A stretch of DNA of 64,000 nucleotides, from positions 260,278 to 324,277 of the forward strand of contig LSRX01000815.1 in assembly GCA_001939145.1 (NCBI GenBank). Direction: 5' to 3'. A program made the translations under genes and the position numbers. The notes beneath the pieces are model-generated. The model ran no database searches, was not told the DNA's origin, and was given only the letters and a program-made list of their open reading frames with translations. This DNA comes from Symbiodinium microadriaticum. Taxonomy: Eukaryota > Sar > Dinophyceae > Suessiales > Symbiodiniaceae. Shown here in pieces: positions 1 through 12,600 of this stretch; positions within the stretch are counted from its first letter, which is position 1, and the number at the start of each line of letters is the position of its first letter.

Positions 1-1634
1 CCCCAAAGGGGTCTTGTCTCAGCTGCCACGGTTTAGGGTTTAGGGTTATGGAGGTAAGTGCATCATATGCATGACCTTCTCGTGATATTCTATTTTTTCG
101 CAACTATATTGTGTTGTATTATATTATTACAGCGTGTTTGTTACCTTCTATTATCTTATGCTGTGCTGAACCATATTATACTATACTTGTTTTTCTATTT
201 CATTATATCAGATGCTGTTATGTTATATGAAATCAAACTATATCGGATTGTCTGTATCATCTTATCTTACCCTATCTTATCTTATCGTGTATTATCAGTG
301 CAAGCCATCGTACTCGGTGTAAGGATAATGCTTGCAGAATTGGTCAGCCCAATCTTGATTGAAGCAGCGGTGTGTTTCGACACTTACCTGTCAGCTTCCA
401 AGCGGCATGGATGCTCGCTGCTCCAAAACGATGGGCACGTCAGATGCCATGAATCAACAGGCAAGTTGCTCAGGGCAGCCGCTTCCGCAAAACTAGTAAA
501 ACGGAGTTCACAAGACTGACAAGACCAAGATCCATCGCGCTTGCAGCAATTGCTGCACCGCAACTGGCAATCGAGACTCGACCAAGCGAGGTGGGATGTG
601 AGCTAGCGATTTCTTCGGTGCCTGCCCGAAGTCTGTCAGACTCTCTTACGATGGTATTAGTGCAGATTGCAGCTACAGCTCTCCCATTACGATTTACCGA
701 AGTCTGCTTACGAAACGCACTTTACTCGGGTGGCGGTTTGGCTTAGGTGCAGTTCTGGCGATCTCGGGCGCAGCTTCAACCGATTCTTTGCACCTCAGGC
801 CTCTACCTCACAACTCTCGCAACGATGCAAGCCCACGAGAAACCCCTGAACCAGAGGGGCCTGAGGATAGCTCGCCGAGCCGAGTTAGCACTCGAGGTCT
901 GTAGCACGTCATGATACCAATATTGAACATTATAATCTGATGATTTATGTGAATACTCATATTATATATTATATTCATATCATTAATTAATATGAGTACC
1001 TATGTGAATAGCCGTCTCTCGAACTCCAGCTCCGAGCTTGGCCATGGCAGTCCAGGTCAGAAGCTTTTTCCGTGACCCGGGAAGACATGAGCCCAAAATC
1101 TCAAAGCTCAGAGGGTTTAGGGTTTCAACCTAGTAAAGTTCAACGGAGGGAGGGGTGAGCAATAACTGTGGTAACCCCATGTCTTCCCTTAGGTTGGAAC
1201 TGCCTGACACCAACGAGCTTGCGCTTGCAACGAGACAGCCGTTGGATTTTTGGAGGAGTTCCTGCGACAGCTTTGATCGGTTTAGGAGTACGATTGTGCA
1301 CTATGAAAAGTATGCGATTGAATTGGACCATGTGCATTCAGATGGGGCAGGCTTGTCCCGAACCCTAAGGGGTTGTTCTGGTTTGGCTACCGCTGAGGCA
1401 TTTGACCGTATATAAGTTTTACCAACATTATTGACATTAGGACCATTAGGACTTCGCTCCACTGTGAGATCTGGGAGGGCTACTCCAAGCTATATCGCGA
1501 TGTTACAGGCTGTAATTTAAAGTCACACTCCAAAAGCAAGTGATATTATCTGTTTGACAAAGGAGGAAAAGATTTCAATCTGTACTGATGTGGATATGAA
1601 TATACATATTTATATATACATACATATATATTTT

Positions 1635-1666
<32 letters not shown>

Positions 1667-1900
1667 CGTACATGCAGTGTGTGTATACATATACATATAT
1701 ATACATATATATATATATACATGTGTGACTGTGTTTGAGCAAGAACAAGATAGCCTAGAATGGTATTGTTGCTTCTTTACTTATGAAAATACTTATTGTG
1801 AACGCCACGCATCGTCCGCTTCAGGCTTAAAAACTGTAGCATTATAGCCGCAGAAAGGTGGCGGGTTGGGGGGCTGGGGTAGGGGGCGGTTTGCATGAAG
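1..1900. other. No supportable gene
   Basis: 100-300 is TATCTTA/TATTA-like low complexity and 1590-1725 a CATA/TATA microsatellite. The 153-codon frame at 58-519 is largely a translation of that low-complexity DNA. Confidence 0.5.
28..47 (+). repeat. Short TTTAGGG telomere-like tract
   Basis: GGTTTAGGGTTTAGGGTTAT at the very start of the window; plant/dinoflagellate-type telomere heptads in an internal position. Confidence 0.75.
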
Positions 1901-4006
1901 GGTGGAGGCTTAAAGGAGAATCTTGATGTCGATGGGTCGAAAATTAAGAATTCATATAGGAACGATTCAAGATAGGAAAGTATGATTTCTTGATAAGGAT
2001 GATTATTTTGATAAAATATGGTATATTGATAATTTTGCGAAATTTTTCTTGAGAAATAGAAAAATTTGGGTTTGTTATATGATATGAGGTTAATTAGGAA
2101 TTTGCACGATTCGAATTAGATGAGTTTTAGAGATTCATTTACTTTATATTATTAGATATTACTCGAACATTTGTATTTGATTGAGAGTACGTATATTGTA
2201 TATTAATTGAATAATAAGATATTTAGATATCGTTTAATTGAATTTTTTTTTAGAAAATAGATATAAGATTTGGATAATTGATTGAATATAAATATAAATC
2301 TCTCTTTGTTTTTATATTTATATTTATTTTTCATATTTATGAATGATTATAGTTATTTAATATGAATTTCAGAGTATTTTTAAATTTTTCTTTGTTATTA
2401 TTTATTTGTGTTCGTTAGATAAAATTAAAATATTTGAGGATAATTGTATTTTTTTCTATCTACATACTTTGAATATATTTATTTTATTGATAATATATTC
2501 TCTGGAGATATATATTTCTATTTTTTATATCTATCCTATACTTATGTTAGAATAAGAAATATTTAAATTTGTTTATATATTTATTTAAATTTAGATATGA
2601 ATTTCTCTCTGTCTTTATATTTATTATTTATTTATATTTGGATCTTTATTTGTCTATTTATATGAATTTTTTTATAAATATATATATATATATATATTTG
2701 ATTATATAAAATTATGTATTTGTCTTGGTTGTTATATTTCTATACGTGTCTATATATTACGATATAGGCGGTTGATTTTATGTTTACATATATCTAAAGA
2801 ATTGAAATATTTTTTAAATGTATTTTTATAGAGATATATATCTGAATTTATATGATCTAAAAAAGTTATTTAATTATTTTTTTTTATATTTAGGAGATAA
2901 ATAGATGGATATAATAATTAGAAATATTGTTTTAAAATTTTTTTATTTATTTAATTTATATTTATAAATGATATAGATTTAAAGTATTTTGGTAGCTCCG
3001 GATCGAGTAAATTTATAGTTAAATTAGTTTACGAAGTCGATATAATAATTATTCGCCCCTGAATCTCATTTTATTGGGAAATCTGTCGTTTTTTCTTAAT
3101 AGATCCACGTTAGATATGGTAGGTCGAGCTTCCGATGGGGGAGCGAGGAGGTCTGACCACGTGTCTATTAGAGCTAGGCCGGAGATGCTATATGTTCTGG
3201 CACGAACGGCGTATGCTGGGGATTATTATTCTCGTTGGGCTAGAAGAGGCTGCGTTATTATTATGTCTTGGAAGGCTGGCCATGCTCTCTAGCTGTTGTA
3301 ACAGTGCCGTGTCTCTTATTTGCGCCTGGGCTCCGCAACGATAGAAAAATTCGTTTTTTAATACTAATGATCTATATTCTCGCGGCCTCGCACCAATCGC
3401 TTACATTCCCAGGTTATATTATTCTTTACAAGCCGATCCATGCGCCACGAATTTCTATAGTATTCCCGCCGGTGAGACTCAAAAAAAAAATGTCATGAAA
3501 TTCAGCAGTGATCTCGTCGAAAATAATTTTATATGTTTAATTTCTTATGACCTAGGATGCGGTAAAATTCTGAATCTATAGCTCAATATAATCTCACTAT
3601 AGTATATTTCTTGATTTACCATGATTTTTATATATATTTTAATAGAAATGAAATTAATAATTTTAAACACGATTCGTAGAAATTAATATAATCGACTATC
3701 AGAAGATTTTAAAAACCCAATCTTATAATTCAACAAAATTTCTTTTTAATAATCATCATTGCGAATAATTTATATGGTTTAATTATAAATCAATATTATA
3801 TAAATTTACCTTCAAAATATTTTCAAATAAATAAAAAAATATCAGATAAATCTAGATTTTTTATTATCTTTTCAATATCAATTTCTCAAATATATATTTC
3901 GGAAAAATTTTCAAGATCAGATTAAAATTATATTTAAATTCATATATATATCTATTTTAACAAAGAAGTAGAGTGGACCCGCTGCTTCCAGCAGCGGGAG
4001 GAAGAC

Positions 4007-4930
4007 GACGGGAAGCTATTTGTCGGCGCTATAGAAGTCAATAATACAAGATTTTATATATAATATTTTGGATGAAAGCGATTCGTATATAATTATGTCT
4101 ATCGAATAAGAATCTTTGGCCTTCGCCCGTCTTCAGAAGGATACGGATGCTATCAGCATCGCGTACGCGGGAAAGAGCCATATAGAACTGTCCGTGAGTG
4201 AATACTGGCCGTGGAAAGTATAGACCGTAGCGTTGTAGTGTTTGTCGCTGGATTTTGTTAATTGCCATAGCCCTAAATCTTAAATTGAAGCAAGCTCCAA
4301 ATTCAAACGATGTATTTTGGGTCCGAGGCAGTGCTTTGGGGTCTTGGGCTCATAATCGGAATTGTTAGGTTCATATATAATTAGGGTCTGGGGAAGACGA
4401 CATATGGCTTCGGATTTAGATAAAATATGTCGCCTAAAGATGCTATAAAATATTGTTGGTAGCTCCGACACTTTAGAAGTTAAAACGATAAAACCGGAGG
4501 TGGCTAATAGCGGCACGATACAAATTTCCAATAAGGTTTGCAATCATTTTAATAAAGATAGAAAAATATAGAATATAATTGAGTGAGAACATTAGCAAGA
4601 TCTATAATATGTATATCTAATCTTATAAAATTTCCCAATAAGGTTTGGACATATTTTGACAAAGATAAGATATAGGAATAAATTTCTTCTTACAAGCCTC
4701 TTACGTACTTTTCGAACGGACCTAAATTCGGTCCGCAGAGCCAAATTTAATGCTCCCGAAACTAAAATTTCGGAAATTTTATTACCGCGAAGACCGCGAG
4801 AATATCTACCGAAAATTTCGGAAATTTGATTACCGGGAGCTTGTCCCTCCCGCTCGAGCAACCAAAATTTCCGAAATTTTACCACCGCGACATTTCTTAA
4901 AGGCACAAAATTTCGGAAATTTTAATAACG
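4007..4930. repeat. Repeat unit, copy 1 (tandem-like duplication)
   Basis: Begins at acgacgggaagctatttgtc and ends in the palindrome array. The same order of landmarks recurs about 985 bases downstream: TTTGTCGGCGC, the helicase fragment, a CCGAGGCA block, TTTGGACxxATTTTGACAAAG, TACTTTTCGA, then the AAATTTC array. Copies are diverged by many substitutions and small indels. Confidence 0.75.
4038..4290 (-). pseudogene. Pif1-like/Helitron-type helicase fragment, decayed
   Basis: A short frame (76 residues from 4268) reads AINKIQRQTLQRYGLYFP then RPVFTHGQFYMALSRVRD. This matches the C-terminal motifs of Pif1-family helicases, including those carried by Helitron transposons: a consensus INKSQGQT, then LPxPVFSHGQLYVALSRVR. 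The GQT of the motif is mutated to RQT, and upstream sequence (4290-4543) keeps only a vague resemblance in another frame. No helicase P-loop, HUH replicase or recognisable element end is visible. It is best read as the worn 3' end of a helicase gene from a mobile element; a large DNA virus source cannot be excluded. It sits in the AT-rich island and a more decayed copy follows at about 5100-5260. Confidence 0.65.
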
Positions 4931-4975
4931 AGAAGAAATTGCTCCCGGTTCTAAAATTTCCTAAAATTTAATTTC
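4755..4975. repeat. Array of the near-palindrome AAAATTTCGGAAATTTT, first cluster
   Basis: Five copies, the last degenerate, of AAAATTTC(C/G)GAAATTTT spaced 40-50 bases. Most are followed by ATTACCGCGA-like sequence. The core AAATTTCnGAAATTT is self-complementary apart from its centre. Confidence 0.75.
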
Positions 4976-5099
4976 GCGAGAGAGGCACACAAGAGACGAC
5001 GGGAAATTATTTGTCGGCGCTAAAAAAAATCAATAGTGCAAGACTTTATGATATTCAATATTTTGGGTGAATGCGATTCGCACATGATCATATCTATCG

Positions 5100-5265
5100 A
5101 ATAAGAATCTTTGGCCTTCGCCCGACTTCAGAAAGACGCGAAATTGTTATCATCATGTGCGCGGAAAACCCAGATAGAACTGTCCGTGAATACTGGCCGT
5201 GGAAAGTACAGACCGCAACATTGCAGTCATTATCCCTGGATTTTGTTTGTTAACTACCATAGCCA
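5100..5265 (-). pseudogene. Second, more decayed copy of the Pif1-like helicase fragment
   Basis: Nucleotide similarity to 4110-4265 is plain on the plus strand (shared gaataagaatctttggcctt and actggccgtggaaagtac). In protein only IHGQFYLGFPRT, equivalent to THGQFYMALSRVR in the first copy, is left, followed by a stop. It has small deletions and a frameshift relative to the first copy. Confidence 0.55.
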
Positions 5266-5804
5266 GAAAATCTACATTGCACCAAGCTCCAAACTCAAAC
5301 GATGTACTTTGGGACCGAGGCAATGATTTGGGTCTTGGACTCTCAATCGGGAATGCTAGGTTCATACATAGTCAGGGAGAGGGGAACACGATTTGTGGAT
5401 TCTCGAGCTTACGGACGGAATTCTCAGGTTCATATATAATCAGGGTCTGGAGAGGAACGACATGTGGCTTCGGAAGAAGATGAAATATATTTAAAAATTG
5501 CTGGTATCTCCGACAGATCAGAGGTTATAATAATGAAATCGGAGATGACTAATAGCGACACGATATATATTTCTAATAAGTTTGCAAAAATTTAAATAAG
5601 AATAGAAAAATATAGAATATATTTAAATAAGAATGCTAACAAAATCTATAATATGTATAACTATATAACTAATCCAATAAAATTTGCCAATAAGGTTTGG
5701 ACCCATTTTGACAAAGATAAGATATAAGAATAAATTTCTTTTTGCAAGCCTCTTATGTACTTTTCGAGCGGCCATAAAATCGGTCCGTAAAGCCAAATTT
5801 CTCG

Positions 5805-5945
5805 AAGCTAAAATGCCAGAAATTTTATTACCACGAAGACCACAAAATTAGCTTTAAAATTTCAGAAATTTTAATACCGCGAGATTTCCTAAACGCACAA
5901 AATTTCGGAAATTTTAGTATCCTTTCCGAAATTTTAGTACCGCGA
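5805..5945. repeat. Array of the same near-palindrome, second cluster
   Basis: Four more copies (two degenerate) of the AAATTTCnGAAATTT core, again with TTTTA and ACCGCGAGA following. This is the equivalent place in repeat unit 2. Confidence 0.7.
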
Positions 5946-6549
5946 GAAAAACAAGCAAAAGACTTTCCAAAGAAAACGCGCCAAAGTACGAGGTTCCAAT
6001 AGCGAAGAGCGCGTACAAAAAAAGGGAGGCGACCAGCACCCATTTTATTAGAGAATTAGATCTTAAATAAATATATAAATAATTAATAAAATTCTAAAAA
6101 AATCTTTTCTTTTTATTTATATATCGAAAAAATATGAATTATCTATATTTTATAATTAGAAATTCGAAAATAACTTCGTTAGCAAATCTACGAATCGAAA
6201 TTAAAAGAAAAATAATATATAGAGATTTTCGAGAATCTATCAATTATATAAATATTCTAATTTAGTTTAAAATAAGTCAAGAAAATATATATATAATCTT
6301 TATATCAATTTTGGATCTTCGATTTTCGAAATATTTATAATATAGAATAGATCTATAAAGAAAAATGATGCATATTTCTTCTTCCGATCATATTTTTAAT
6401 ATTTCTCAAATTTCTATCAGGATCTTATATCGAAAAAAAATGGGATATTCGTGTTGTCTGATTGTAGTTGTATTTCGTCATATTATTGATAGAATAATAT
6501 CTATTTTTCTTATCTCATATATGTATTAGTAGATACCAAGGCACTGCTC

Positions 6550-7970
6550 CCGTTTGCCATATTTCGTCGATATAAATGTGGATTCCTGCTGCCTGCCTTG
6601 GAGACGTAACTCTGCCTGGGCTAAAGCTCCGTTGTCGGGGCACGGACCCGAAAACCATCAAATTGCTCGTAAGGCAAAAACTAAACCAATCATCTCAGCA
6701 TGCGTCTGAGTGTGCAACAGCGGTGTAGCTTCTGCGCGTGCTCTGAAGACACAAAAATCCACAGCATTGCAGTGTCTTTCTTTATCTCTCCCCATGTCCA
6801 CACCGCCATATCATGGTCCATACACAGCCACCGCCTCCTTGGCTCGATCTCTGACTGTTCGACGAGACTTTGGGTTTTCTACCCGGTCTTTCAAGATTTA
6901 GGCGGAAGATTCCCCGGCCAGCGTCTTCTGTCAATCAACGCGTTGATGTGTCTTCGTGGAAACGACGTGTATGCTGTCTGGCCGGACGGAATCGCCAAAG
7001 GCTTGTATGTAACATCCAGGCGTAAGCCTAAACTCTGAAGAGCGAGCAGGCCACGCTGCCTCACGTCCTAGGCCCTGAACCCTGCATTTTTTTGCCAAGT
7101 TGCCACCTCTCTAAGTTTCGTCAGAGTGTGGCTCCAAACCTCGCATGGAGCAGCTGTACACGGTGCCGCTCAAGAAAATGCTTAGCGGTTTGGGGGAACA
7201 GCAAGTCTTGTTGCAATACATGCTGGCTAGGAGAGAATCATGACAACACTCATCGTCATGGCAGCACATTCGGACCAGTTGCTCCTTGTTCCTTTCACTC
7301 GCACTTCTGCCATCTCTATACTCAAAGCTTACACCCTTAAAGAAGCAACTACGCTCTCACACCAAGAGCCAGAATACCGAACCGACATCACGCGGTTGCA
7401 CGAGCGAAGCATCTATGAGGAAGTCTTTTACCCTTCCAGATAGCTACTACCTATATTGGCAACTAGGACGTGACGCCGGCATCCTGTGTTTAAGACGAGG
7501 ATCTGTTGGAATAGGAATGTATGCATCTAGTGCCATTAGGCTGCCTGTGCGAAAGGGACTGCTGAGCTGACGCAGTTCTGCTGAGTAGCCATCTTAAGGG
7601 AACCACCAACATTGCATCTGACATACAACATATGAAACTCATTCGTACATCCATCCATCCATCCATGCACGCTGCATGATGCATGCATGCATGCATACAT
7701 GCAAGCGCATGCTACACAGGCTACATACTCACCAGATCCACCAGCATTACCGCCGCCAAAAGCTTGTCACACGATGCAGATGCCGCACGATGCAGATGCA
7801 AAAGATGTCAAACCCTGGTGAAGCATCTTATCAATGTAATTGCAATCGGTGTTGATGGGGGGGCCCGTTTCTGCCACCTCCACATCGTTGAGACGAGCGA
7901 CAAAAAGAATTGAAGAAAAAATGGTATGAACACTCACACGCACCAGTAGCAGGCGTATTTACCTAAAACT
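6550..7970. other. 3' flank of the kinase gene, nothing recognised
   Basis: Balanced-composition DNA with several short overlapping frames on the plus strand but no motif. An ATCC/ATGC microsatellite lies at about 7650-7705. Confidence 0.45.
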
Positions 7971-7972
7971 CA

Positions 7973-9415
7973 TCATTCGGGTGCAAGTTGTCGAGAGGCT
8001 TCGTCAACGGATTGCATTCCGTCGACGGTAAACACCATGCGCTGCTTCTTGTACCTTGGCAGGAGTTGGAATTTGACGGCCAGCAAATCATCTGTCTTGA
8101 AAGCTCTGGCATCTGGATGGGACAGTGGGAGTAATGCTGCAGCCCTGGGTGCTTCTCCACAATGGGCATGGTCTCCTGCGAAGCATCTCAACTAGTGTCA
8201 TGCTTCCACGGAAATGAAGGCGGTCAAAGCCAACTTGGTCCTTCTCATAGGTTCTGAAGCGCTTTCGGATGCTCTCCAGGTTGTCATCCACACGTCCGCC
8301 TCAACAGCGACCGGCACGCAGCAGTGCAAAAAAGGCGATACTAGTCATAGACCTCTGCGTTCCTATTCCTTGCATCCTGCTGTTGCTCTAGCAAACCACA
8401 AGGAACACTAATACTCATCACTGATACTAACATTAATACTTGTTCTTCTACTTCTTTAAGAGTATCCCAGAAAGACCTGAAGCCTCATGGCCTCGTGGCC
8501 GAATGGCCTAATGCTGTTCGCCAAGAAACTCGTGGCGGAACGTCCCAAGAGCCGCTTCCTTGAGGTTAATAGGTGTTGTTTGGCATGCAGGGCTCTAGAC
8601 TCTAGCCGTTCAGATCTTCCGCAGGGCTTATTTGGGAATGCAGTCTATCTCAGGTCTGGCGTGCGGCCTCAAATGCCTCAAGTGTGGTGCAGGACTGGAA
8701 TCGCTGAAGGTCCGAGATGTGCGCGGCAAACTGGTTCTATCCCATACGATGGCATCCATCTGACACGACGACCCTAGTTGAGAACAGATAGCTCTGAGCA
8801 CCAGCAGCGAGCAGACAACGCAAAACCTTGAACTTCGGGTTTCTCCTACCCTGGTCTGGCCTGGTCTGGCCATAGATGAAAGCCGACCGCTGGTCTTAGG
8901 GCCAAAGCCCTAAACCCTGAGACGGTTTAGGGTTTAGTAAGTCCGAGGCACTCCATCTCGGTCTCCGTGGCTTCGAAGAACAACACTCCCAGCACCTTGG
9001 CTTCCAAGAGCCGGTTTTGCGCGGCTAAAGCATTTTGCTAAGAGTGAAGGACTTCTGGTTGCTATGATTAAGACCCACTGCTGCTGCTGCTGCTGCTAAT
9101 GATGCTGCTTTCGCCCGTGCAACTTTTGTTCAGTATACTTTCAATTATTCTCATTTCGCTTTGATCTCCTCGTTTCAACCAAGGCAGTCATGGCATATCA
9201 TGGCCACAGTGAAGGTCGTAGTATTTCTCTGCATAGCAATCAGAAAAATATTCCTACCACGTCTGTGGTTGCAGGGGGCAGTAGCAGTAGCTGCTAAACC
9301 TACTACCACCACCACCACCACCACCATCACCACCACCACCACGACTACCACTACCACTACCACTACCACTACCACTACCACTACCACTACCACTACCACT
9401 ACCACTACCACTACG

Positions 9416-9453
<38 letters not shown>

Positions 9454-9521
9454 CACTACCACTACCACTACCACTACCACTACCACTACCACTACCACTA
9501 CCACTACCACTACCACTACCA

Positions 9522-9558
<37 letters not shown>

Positions 9559-9572
9559 CACTACTCCTACTA

Positions 9573-9605
<33 letters not shown>

Positions 9606-12600
9606 GTACTACTACTACTACTACTACTACTCCTACTCCCACTCCCACTCCCACTACGCCACCTTTACTCCTACTCGTACTCCTGCTGCTACTGCTCCTT
9701 TTGCCGCCACTGCTATTGCTACCGCTACTGCTGCTACTCCTCCTTCTCCCACTCCCACTCCCACTCCCACTCCAACTCCGACTCCACTCCTCCTGCTCCT
9801 GCTCCCGATCGTGATCCTGCTGTAGCTGCTGCTACTACTAATGTTACTACTGCTAACGCTGCTACGCCTGCTACTACCACTAGTGCTACTGCCACTATCG
9901 ATAGGGCAACTACCACTATCGAGTGGCAACGGCCAGCAAGAGACGCTGCGAGAGGTGAGAAGACAGCTTGGCGCTTCCAGCAACCCAGCTGATACCGTCC
10001 TCTCACAGGCCCCCTCTTTCTTTCGCCAGGGCTGGGCCGGGGATTTCTCCCCAGCCCGCGCGCTGTCCGCGCCCCCGACTGTTGCGTGGCGAGTAGTAAA
10101 GAAAAGCGATGCGCAAACGAGGCAAACCCCTCGGGCAGCGAAACCAGAAAGCCCAACTCCACACCTAACAAAAACTAACCTGGAGCGGGTTTGCACTCAA
10201 GCGCTCTCTCTCTCCTTCTCTGTTTTTTGTTTTCTCTCTGTCTCTCTCTTTCTTTCTTTCGGCCTCTCTCTCTCTCTCTCTCTCGCTCTTCTTCCACAGG
10301 GCATAGGGGGTCAGCTTTCTCTCTCTCGCTCTCTCTCGCTCTCTCCCTCTCTCTCTCTCTCTATCGGATAAGGGGCGGTGACGGCTGCCAGCCCTCGGGA
10401 TCCCCCCATACTCGCCGACTCGCCTCCGCTAGTTTGACGCAAACTCCCGAAACCAGCTGCCCCGCTACGAAAACTCTGTATACCCCAAAATCACGGAGGC
10501 TCTGACCACGGCACATGAGTGAGGAGGATCTTCACTCACAGTCATTATAAGGATGGAAACAACAGCTCTCTCTCTCTCCCTCTCTCCCTTTCTTTCGCCA
10601 GGGCTAGGGTGAAGAGGGAGGTTAAGGGCTGGCTCTCTCTCTCTCTCTCTCCCTCTCTCTCTTATACATGCTGCATGCCTGCACAGGATCTGGAACGAAC
10701 ATCGACCGGAGGAAGACAGGACGAGGCTATGACCGAGAGATTATATGAAGCCTAGGCACGTCGGCACGGTCCCCGATGACCTGCTCCCATCCGGTCACCT
10801 GCAGGCCCAAACTACGGGGGTCGATGTCGGGGACATTTGCAAACAAAACTACACAGCGCTTGGCTAAGCAAGCCGCACGCAGGCCACATTGTCTAGAGGA
10901 GATTACTTGCTGGGGAAGAAGGCCACGGCATTATGACGGCTGCTCGAGCCGAGCCGGACACAGCGGAAAGGAACGTTTGGCAAGAATCTCGAGGATCGAC
11001 AATCCAAACCGATCAAGATTTGGAGAATGCATATCGTTTGGAAACTAAACAACATCGACTCTGCAACCGAAGATAAGACATCGAAGTCCAACACAAAGCT
11101 TCGGACGGGCTACATTATCCAGGTTCCTCGGGAAGCCATCTATGAGGAAGTCCGTCTTGCCCTGCGCCATGTCTTTCTGCATGGCCTGTGCGAACAAAGT
11201 GCGATATGTCGCCAGCTTTCCCTCTGCTCTGGACGACTCTGCGACAGCACCCTGCACTCTCACTCATACCCCGACTCCGAAAACCGCTCTGGTGAAGAAA
11301 GAGCACAGGAAGCACATCAAACATAAGCACGTGGACAAGCCAACTGCTTTGGCCGTTGGGAGCCCTGTCAACACAGTCTCTTTTGCCAATATCCGACCTT
11401 CGCAAAGCAAAGCCATTGCCAATACAGATATACTTGGCTCAAGTCAGAGCCAGCATGTTGCACTTGTGCATGTGTCTGAAACTGTTTTTCCGACTTCTGC
11501 ATACTTCTCACGACCACTACTCTATGCCCAAAACATGTGCTTGCCTGCGTGTGGGTTATATATATATATATGCGTGTGTGTGTGTGTGTGTTTTGCTGTT
11601 GATCTGTGGGCACGCGTGCTTGTATAGATGTATGCACAGTCATCTACACATGCCAAGGGTAGAAGCCAGATTTTGCCACAAGCACACAAATAACTAAGCC
11701 TCGCTCAGTCGAGCCTGTTTTACGTGCATGTAAGCTACCTCACACGAACCGCTTTGAGAAGGCCTCATTCACCACTTGTCAAACATTGCTTTACGCCCAT
11801 ACTTGTACCTCGCGGGACTATCTATGGAAGCGCTGTGCCTTCTCTAGCAGCCGCACAGTGATCTCCACCGGCACGATTTTGCCCTCCTGCAGGGCTTCTG
11901 CTTCGTTGCAAGTACAACGATTCCCAGCTCAGGTTTCTGCGGCCCAGCAGTGACTGCAGCCAACTGGGGCAGGGATTGCCAGAGAGTTTTGTGGAGTCGC
12001 GGCATGTGAGCTTCCGGCACCGAGTCCATGAGATTTCAGCTGCCATCCTTGAGGTAGGAGTTGATGAGCTCCCCATCCTGCAGCTGGCTGCTTGGGCTTG
12101 AGGCGTTGGGCTGACAGGCTCCCTTGATGTGCCTTCGGGCAGAAAGAGGGAAGGGATTGAAAATGTTGTTGTTGCTGCTGCTTCACAGACTGCACACGAC
12201 GCTTCTATTGTCATGCCACTCTGCTCACAGGTCTTGCCTGGCTTGCTAATAAACTTTGCGGTGAAATCTGCTTCAGAAGCCGCCACAACCATCCTTCCAA
12301 GACAGAATCCCAACTATATCATGGATGTTGACAAGGCATGTCCTTGGACTGCGGATCATTGCGTTCCGCCCGCAGACAATCTCCAGCCGAGATGTGCGAC
12401 CAGTGGGGGAAGCGAGTGCAAATGTTTGTACCTGCGGCTATCGATGATCTGTAGCTGTGCAACCCCAATCGACCTCCAGCCATTAATGTGAATTCGACGC
12501 TATGCTGAAGCCGACAAGCAATCTGGATCCTGCTGCTCAGTGGTCGAACCGAAACCTGTGACTTGTCCAAAAGCTGGAAACAGGAAACCCTACGTGCTCA

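Larger units (their letters stand above)
4992..5945. repeat. Repeat unit, copy 2
   Basis: Collinear with 4007-4930. It has extra duplicated material around 5385-5465, where a 'cgga..ttctcaggttcatata' phrase repeats the sequence just before it. The two copies lie almost head to tail in the same orientation. Confidence 0.75.
1910..6545. other. AT-rich island of about 4.6 kb, possible inserted element
   Basis: Base composition changes sharply at about 1.9 kb, after a G-rich stretch, and returns to balanced composition near 6.55 kb. Much of the interior is A/T runs and TTTATTTA-like sequence, with more balanced patches at about 3060-3470, 3970-4260 and 4980-5480. It holds two copies of a repeat unit with helicase remnants and a palindrome array. 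No terminal inverted repeats or target-site duplication were recognised at the edges. The AT-rich parts (1960-3050, 3500-3960, 6050-6540) contain no gene I can support. Confidence 0.6.

Noticed and set aside
7409..7427. catctatgaggaagtc at 7.4 kb also at 11139 in a kinase exon
   Set aside because: A 16-base identity without flanking similarity is expected about once or twice by chance in this window.
9161..9814. 217-codon poly-threonine open frame and its poly-valine complement
   Set aside because: Pure translation of the ACT/ACC repeat, inside an intron of the kinase gene.
11429..11440. CTTGGCTCAAG, resembling the end of the dinoflagellate spliced leader
   Set aside because: Only about the last 11 bases match; the rest of the leader is absent and the match is within chance for a window this size.
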